Positions 59,551-64,000 of a stretch of 64,000 nt of DNA are shown here, in pieces. Both the position numbers and the translations under genes were made by a program. Source of the stretch: Malania oleifera (taxonomy: Eukaryota; Streptophyta; Magnoliopsida; Santalales; Ximeniaceae); the NCBI RefSeq assembly GCF_029873635.1, contig NC_080422.1:13671936-13735935 (forward strand). The letters are read 5' to 3'. Each line of letters opens with the position of its first letter. The stretch's first letter is position 1. A model generated the notes under the pieces. It searched no databases. It was not told the origin of the DNA and worked only from the letters and a program-made list of their open reading frames with translations.

Positions 59551-61335
59551 ATGGCTGAAAATGAACCTCATGATATGGAGAACCCTAATAGGACACTCAG
59601 AGAATATTTGCAACCTGTTAGGACTAGTGCCCCATCCTGCATTATTCTACCTTTGAATGCAAATGCTTTTAATTTTAAACCTAGGATGATTCCATTATTA
59701 CCTCATTTTCATGGCATTGAATCTGAAAACCCATATTTGCATATTAAAGAGTTTGAAGAAGTTTGTGCCACATTCATGGATAGAACATGCACTAAGGAGG
59801 TAATAAGACTGAAATTGTTTCCCTTTTCTTTAAAAGATAAGGCAAAAACCTGGTTTTATTCCTTAAGGCCAAGATCCATTGGGACTTGACAAGAATTGCA
59901 AAATGAGTTTTTAAAGAAATTTTTTCCCATGCAAAGAACTAATGCTTTGAAAAGACAAATCATGAACTTTTGCCAAAATGATGTGGAAACATTTTATCAG
60001 TGTTGGGAACGTTTCAAAGACCTTTTAAATGCATGTCCTCACCATGGGTATGAGAATTGGAGGGTCATCAGTTTTTTCTATGAGGGATTGCAACCAAAGA
60101 TGAGGCAATTTGTGGAAACAATGTGTAATGGTGAGTTTTTCAATAAAGGGCCCGAAGAAGCTTTTGACTATATTGATTATTTAGCTGAAAACGCCCAATC
60201 TTGGGATGTCTCTGATGTGTATGATAGATCTTAAAAGTAAAAATGTATTAGTGGGGGCGGTAAGTATCAATTGGAAGAAGTTGATGATTTGAATGTTAGG
60301 TTTGCATTGATGTCCAAAAGGTTAGATTCCATTGAGCTTAAGGAGGTAAATGAAATGCATGTTTTACCATCATCTTCTAAAAAATGCAGCATATGTGAGG
60401 ATCCAGGGCATGCGACTGATGCATGTCTAACTATTCCTGCTCTTAAGGAAGTTTTGCTTGATCAGTCTAATCCGGTGTATATGGTTTTTGAGATTTCTTA
60501 TGAACCTTATTCTGATACTTACAATGCAGGTTGTAGAAGTCATTCAAATTTCAGTTGGACGAATGACCAAGTGGAGCCATCTCCCCAGGAACAAAGTCAA
60601 AACATTCCTTATGCAGCATCTGGCCAAGACTTGGGACCCTCTTACTTTGCAAATCAGCCTCCTCCAATGCAAAGAAGGGAAATGGAAGATTCCATACAGC
60701 AGCTAGTCGTTAGCTTGCAACAATTCATGGCAAGCCAAAATGTGATCAACTCTCAAACTTATCAAGCCATCAACGAGATAAGCATCGATTTGACTAGGCT
60801 GAACACATTATTGAATGCTTTGGAGATAGATGAATCTAAATTTCAAGCCCAGCTAGATACTCAAGTGCAGATTGCAATCAGGGAACCGTTATCCTCTATT
60901 GAAGCAAATGTCAATGATTGCAATGCTGAAGCAAATCTCAGCAGTGGTAAGGTGACTGGTGCATCAGATGAAGAAGTTGAGCAGAATGGTGAGCATTTAA
61001 CCTTTAAGGAACCAGGTACAAATTTTAATGTTGATGCTTCTGAAGAATCAAAGGTAACTATTCCGAAAACTTTTCCTCAAAAACCGATTCTTAAAGAAGT
61101 GTATTTCCTGGAAATTATACTGGATAAGGATCCTTTCTTGTTAAAACAAGAAAGACAATTTGAAAATGTGTTGTCTGATATTGTGGAGAACATTGATTTA
61201 TTCCGAGATCACTTCTGTGCAGATAACAAAACTGACCCATTGTGGTGGCTCAAATTTGGAGACCCGCCAGTTCAATTTATAAATCTGCACCCACCGGACG
61301 AAATTCCTCCTGAGCCTCCTCCAGACGCACTATGA
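59551..61335 (+). pseudogene. gag: Athila gag, three in-frame stops
   Basis: The best start is ATG 59551 (MAENEPHDMENPNRTLREYL). Open sequence upstream in frame lacks gag features. The core has PSCIILPLNANAFNFKP, PHFHGIESENPYLHIKEFEE and RLKLFPFSLKDKAKTWFYSL, all typical of Athila Gag. A TGA at 59887 replaces an expected tryptophan codon, and TAA codons lie at 60232 and 60238; the frame is otherwise one continuous phase to TGA at 61333. A zinc knuckle, CSICEDPGHATDAC (CX2CX4HX4C), begins near 60391. The C-terminal 100 residues are acidic and proline-rich (DEIPPEPPPDAL) and do not resemble protease. About 595 codons in all. Confidence 0.9.
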
Positions 61336-63060
61336 TGTTTTGCTTTCCTTTGTTTTCATTTTGTTTCATTATGTCTTATTTTTAGTTTATTGATAGGTAC
61401 AATTTCCTTTAGTTCAGTTTTCCTTTTCCATTATTTCTTCATCCAGGTATGCCCCACTTTTCCCGTGCACAGTTTTTCTATTTCCCCTATGCTTTCACAT
61501 TGAGGACAATGTTTCATTTTAGTTGGGGGGGTGAGCATTTGCATGTGACACTATGCACGTACACATACCGGTTTTTTTTTTTAATTTAAAAAAAAACAAA
61601 AAAATAAAAATAAAAATAAAATAAAATCAAAAAGATAAAAAAAAGAGAGAGAAATAAAGGAGGAGTACTGAAGGAATTACATTGCACTATGCTATGCTTA
61701 ACATTGCGTATACCTTTCACATACTTGCGCATAACTTACGAATTACACACTTGAGTCAATCATGCGTCGTTTCTCTCTATATGATCTTATGACTCCATAA
61801 AGAATCGATTGGTAGTACATTCATGTTAATTTGACTATATAATTTCCAGTATTTACACGGCATCTCACGAGGTTGAATACACACTCACGTGATTCATTGC
61901 ACTTAGGGTTTCCTGTGAGTACTGAGAGAACACCCGTGGCGACTATGACACCTTGTGAGATATCTTTGAGCTATGTATCGTCATTTTGAGCGTTAATATC
62001 AAATCAGAGTTCATGGAACTCAATTCTTTTTTCTTTTTTCTTTTTTTTCTGGATGATTCCTTGTACACTAGTCTTTGTTTTTTATTTGCTAGCCTAGAGG
62101 TGACTTCTAGTGGTGAGATAGAAATCTAGGTCTTGTAGCCTACTCAAGATGTGAAGGCTGAGCCACCCCTAGAGACAGACTTAGTTCATGGACCACTATT
62201 CGAACTCAATTCCCGTTGATGGTATGAAGATAACAAATGAAGTGTAATGATTGTCTTAATTGTTCAAGAAAAGGCAGAAAAATAAAGAATGAGTAGAAGA
62301 AACGATAAGAAATAAAAATGCGCGTGAAATGAAATGCTAATGTCTGCTCCACAGAAATATCACAAAAAGTCAAGGACACAACACATGTTCTCTACGTACG
62401 AAGATTCTTCAACCAGTCAATGTCTCATATGTGTTCACAACAAGTTTGTGAATAAGTTGATCTAGGGTGGTCTCGGTTGGATGTGGCGAGTAGGTGAGAA
62501 TATGCTAGGGTGAAGGACCCGACACCTCATAGATAGGCTAGATCCTTTCCAAATTAGTCCACTCCATATACTTAGCGTTGTTCCTTTTAATATGTGGGAT
62601 GTTTGATCGCGACACTCCTCCTCACATATGATGAGTGAACCCATTTTCTTTGAGTGTTCTTGAGGGTATATCAGTTAGGCCGAGTCAAAGCGACCGTTCT
62701 GTAGGTATCCACTGGCGTCCTAGGTGTACTGAGTCACACACATCAAACACACCTCGAGAGTTTACCTGTTTATACTCGAACTTATATGATTGCATTAACT
62801 CTGAATGTGCCACTGATTAACTTTATGTGAGTATACTACTCTCAAATCACATATAAACGATGAAACTTACATGAGTGACGTGCTTTGGAGTCGTGTGCAT
62901 TGAATATGAACAAACTTGTGTGAAATTCAGTTATGTTCTTGTATGTGAAGTGGTATAATATTGTCGCATGTGCATTGATTTCATGATTCCTGGAGTAAGT
63001 AGTTGTAGATACCACCTTGAGATTCATTCACGTCATTTGCTAGAGACTAGCAAAACGTTA
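61336..63060 (+). other. Non-coding 3' region of the Athila-type element
   Basis: No frame with recognisable content. A G-run (AGTTGGGGGGGTGAGC at about 61521) resembles a second purine tract. A/T-rich simple sequence lies at 61570-61660. The text resembles the long untranslated 3' part of Athila elements, which in full copies follows pol and an env-like frame. Confidence 0.6.
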
Positions 63061-63071
63061 GTTGGGGGGTG
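63061..63071 (+). other. Polypurine tract of the Athila-type element
   Basis: GTTGGGGGGTG lies directly before the 3' LTR start. Confidence 0.65.
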
Positions 63072-63665
63072 TGATTACGCGTCAAAACTGCGTAATTGAG
63101 CATCTTAACCCAGACTTTACGGTTTATATTTTTAATTAAATGTCTAAAATTGTTCAATATTTTAATAAAGTGCTAAAATTATCATTCTTGAGCTTTATTG
63201 TACTATTTATGAAGTTTTGGTAATTTTTTGTCGTAGGAAAAATCTCAGAAACCAAAACCGACACCTGTTCGTATTTCATGCATAACTTTTCCGTACAAGC
63301 TCCGATCGAAACGATTCAAATTTCTGGAGAAAGAGGAAAGGATTATCTACAACTTTGTGTTTTTAGTTTTGTGAGAAACGGGCTCCAGAAGAGTCAGATT
63401 TGTGGTGAACAGAGAACAAAAAAATGAAAAAGAAAAAAAAGAAAAAATATATATTAAATGGGCTTTGATTTGACCCGGCCATACAGCCGGGTCGGGTCTA
63501 GCGATTAGGTCTTAGGGCTGTGTTTCCCCTCTCTCCTTTTTATTCTTTTTTTTTCTTTTCTCTTCCCTGTTGGGCGCTGCCCCAGCCGCATCCTTCTCTT
63601 CTTTTTCTTGTTCTTCTTCTTCTTCTTCTTGCTTCTCTCCTCTTCGCATCTTTCCCCTGCCCTCT

Positions 63666-63744
<79 letters not shown>

Positions 63745-64000
63745 TCAGCTCTGTTTTCCCTTATCCCCTTGCTGCTGCACCTCCAGAAACACCAGTCCCA
63801 GCCTCTCCTCTTCCCTGCTGCACAGCTCCGGCCACCCTGCAACTCTCTAGATCTGCAGCAGCTTCTCCACAGCAGGCCAGCCCTGTTCCAACAACAAGAG
63901 CAGCAGCTCCAGCCGATTTCCTCTGCTGTGCTCCACTCCAGACTCCCTCCAGCCTCTGGAACTTCTCCGGCTAGCCATTCCAGCAGACCCAAGCAGAGTA
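63072..64000 (+). mobile_element. 3' LTR of the Athila-type element, partial
   Basis: It aligns base for base with 57214 onward, including the CT microsatellite at 63667-63741, and runs off the window. By analogy with the 5' copy it should end near 65130. Confidence 0.9.

Larger units (their letters stand above)
57214..64000 (+). mobile_element. Athila-type gag-only retrotransposon (TR-GAG-like), 3' LTR incomplete
   Basis: The LTR starts TGATTACGCGTCAAAA at 57214 and again at 63072. A tRNA-Asp-type primer site, a degraded Athila gag, a 1.7-kb non-coding 3' region and a G-rich purine tract lie between. No protease, reverse transcriptase or integrase exists in the 3.8-kb interior, so it relied on other elements. 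LTR copies differ by roughly 5-6 percent over the first 350 bp by eye, mostly transitions. Confidence 0.9.

Noticed and set aside
59322-59552. Acidic 76-codon frame on the minus strand
   Set aside because: Antisense shadow of the open stretch before Athila gag; no independent support.

Overview
The window is a stretch of angiosperm nuclear DNA made almost entirely of nested transposable elements. I see no intact host gene and no RNA gene. The plant assignment rests on the element types: Tat/Ogre-like and Athila-like Ty3/gypsy elements, Ty1/copia-type solo LTRs and CACTA (En/Spm) DNA transposons. It also rests on plant-type captured exons and long ATT, TA, AG and CT microsatellites. I cannot name the species.

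Layout. (1) Bases 1-32088 hold one degraded Tat/Ogre-type element on the + strand. It has a very long 5' LTR that begins before the window and ends at 4890, a tRNA-Arg-type primer site, an extra ORF1 upstream of gag, then gag, protease, a G-patch-like domain, a probable 165-bp intron and the first part of reverse transcriptase. The rest of pol is missing. Only the last ~780 bp of the 3' LTR remain (31308-32088). A second, non-coding element of related type (10424-22140, 5-bp duplication GCAAC) sits inside the protease/G-patch region. It is full of tandem arrays, one of which carries a 326-bp copia-like solo LTR (18036-18361, duplication AAACG). A CACTA element (23262-31137) interrupts reverse transcriptase and itself carries a 2.25-kb solo LTR (23573-25823, duplication AAAAT).

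(2) 32359-49700 is a mosaic. A truncated copia-like LTR is split by a 3.2-kb solo LTR of the Tat/Ogre-like family (32610-35823, minus, duplication ATCGT). Next come CACTA end sequence, an array of ~165-181-bp tandem repeats from 36935 to 43331 interrupted by two solo LTRs, and a third solo LTR (43472-45542, duplication GTATT) inside an unidentified AT-rich coding fragment. After these lies a lower-copy stretch (45691-49225) with exon-like pieces on the minus strand and a 161-bp tandem repeat.

(3) 49826-52932 is the 3' end of another minus-strand member of the non-coding Tat/Ogre-like family, cut by CACTA sequence at 52933. Two CACTA elements meet at about 53691. The right-hand one carries exons of a plant PLC-like phosphodiesterase gene (54764-55922). 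(4) 57214 to the window end is a gag-only Athila-type element: 5' LTR, tRNA-Asp-type primer site, broken gag, no pol, and the start of the 3' LTR.

How the parts work together. The non-coding Tat/Ogre-like elements share with the coding one only the LTR end, the primer site, a leader block and a 3' block, which suggests they were mobilised in trans. All element genes seen here are broken. Insertion order can be read from the nesting and target-site duplications. Solo LTRs are more numerous than elements with two LTRs, so LTR-LTR recombination has been frequent.
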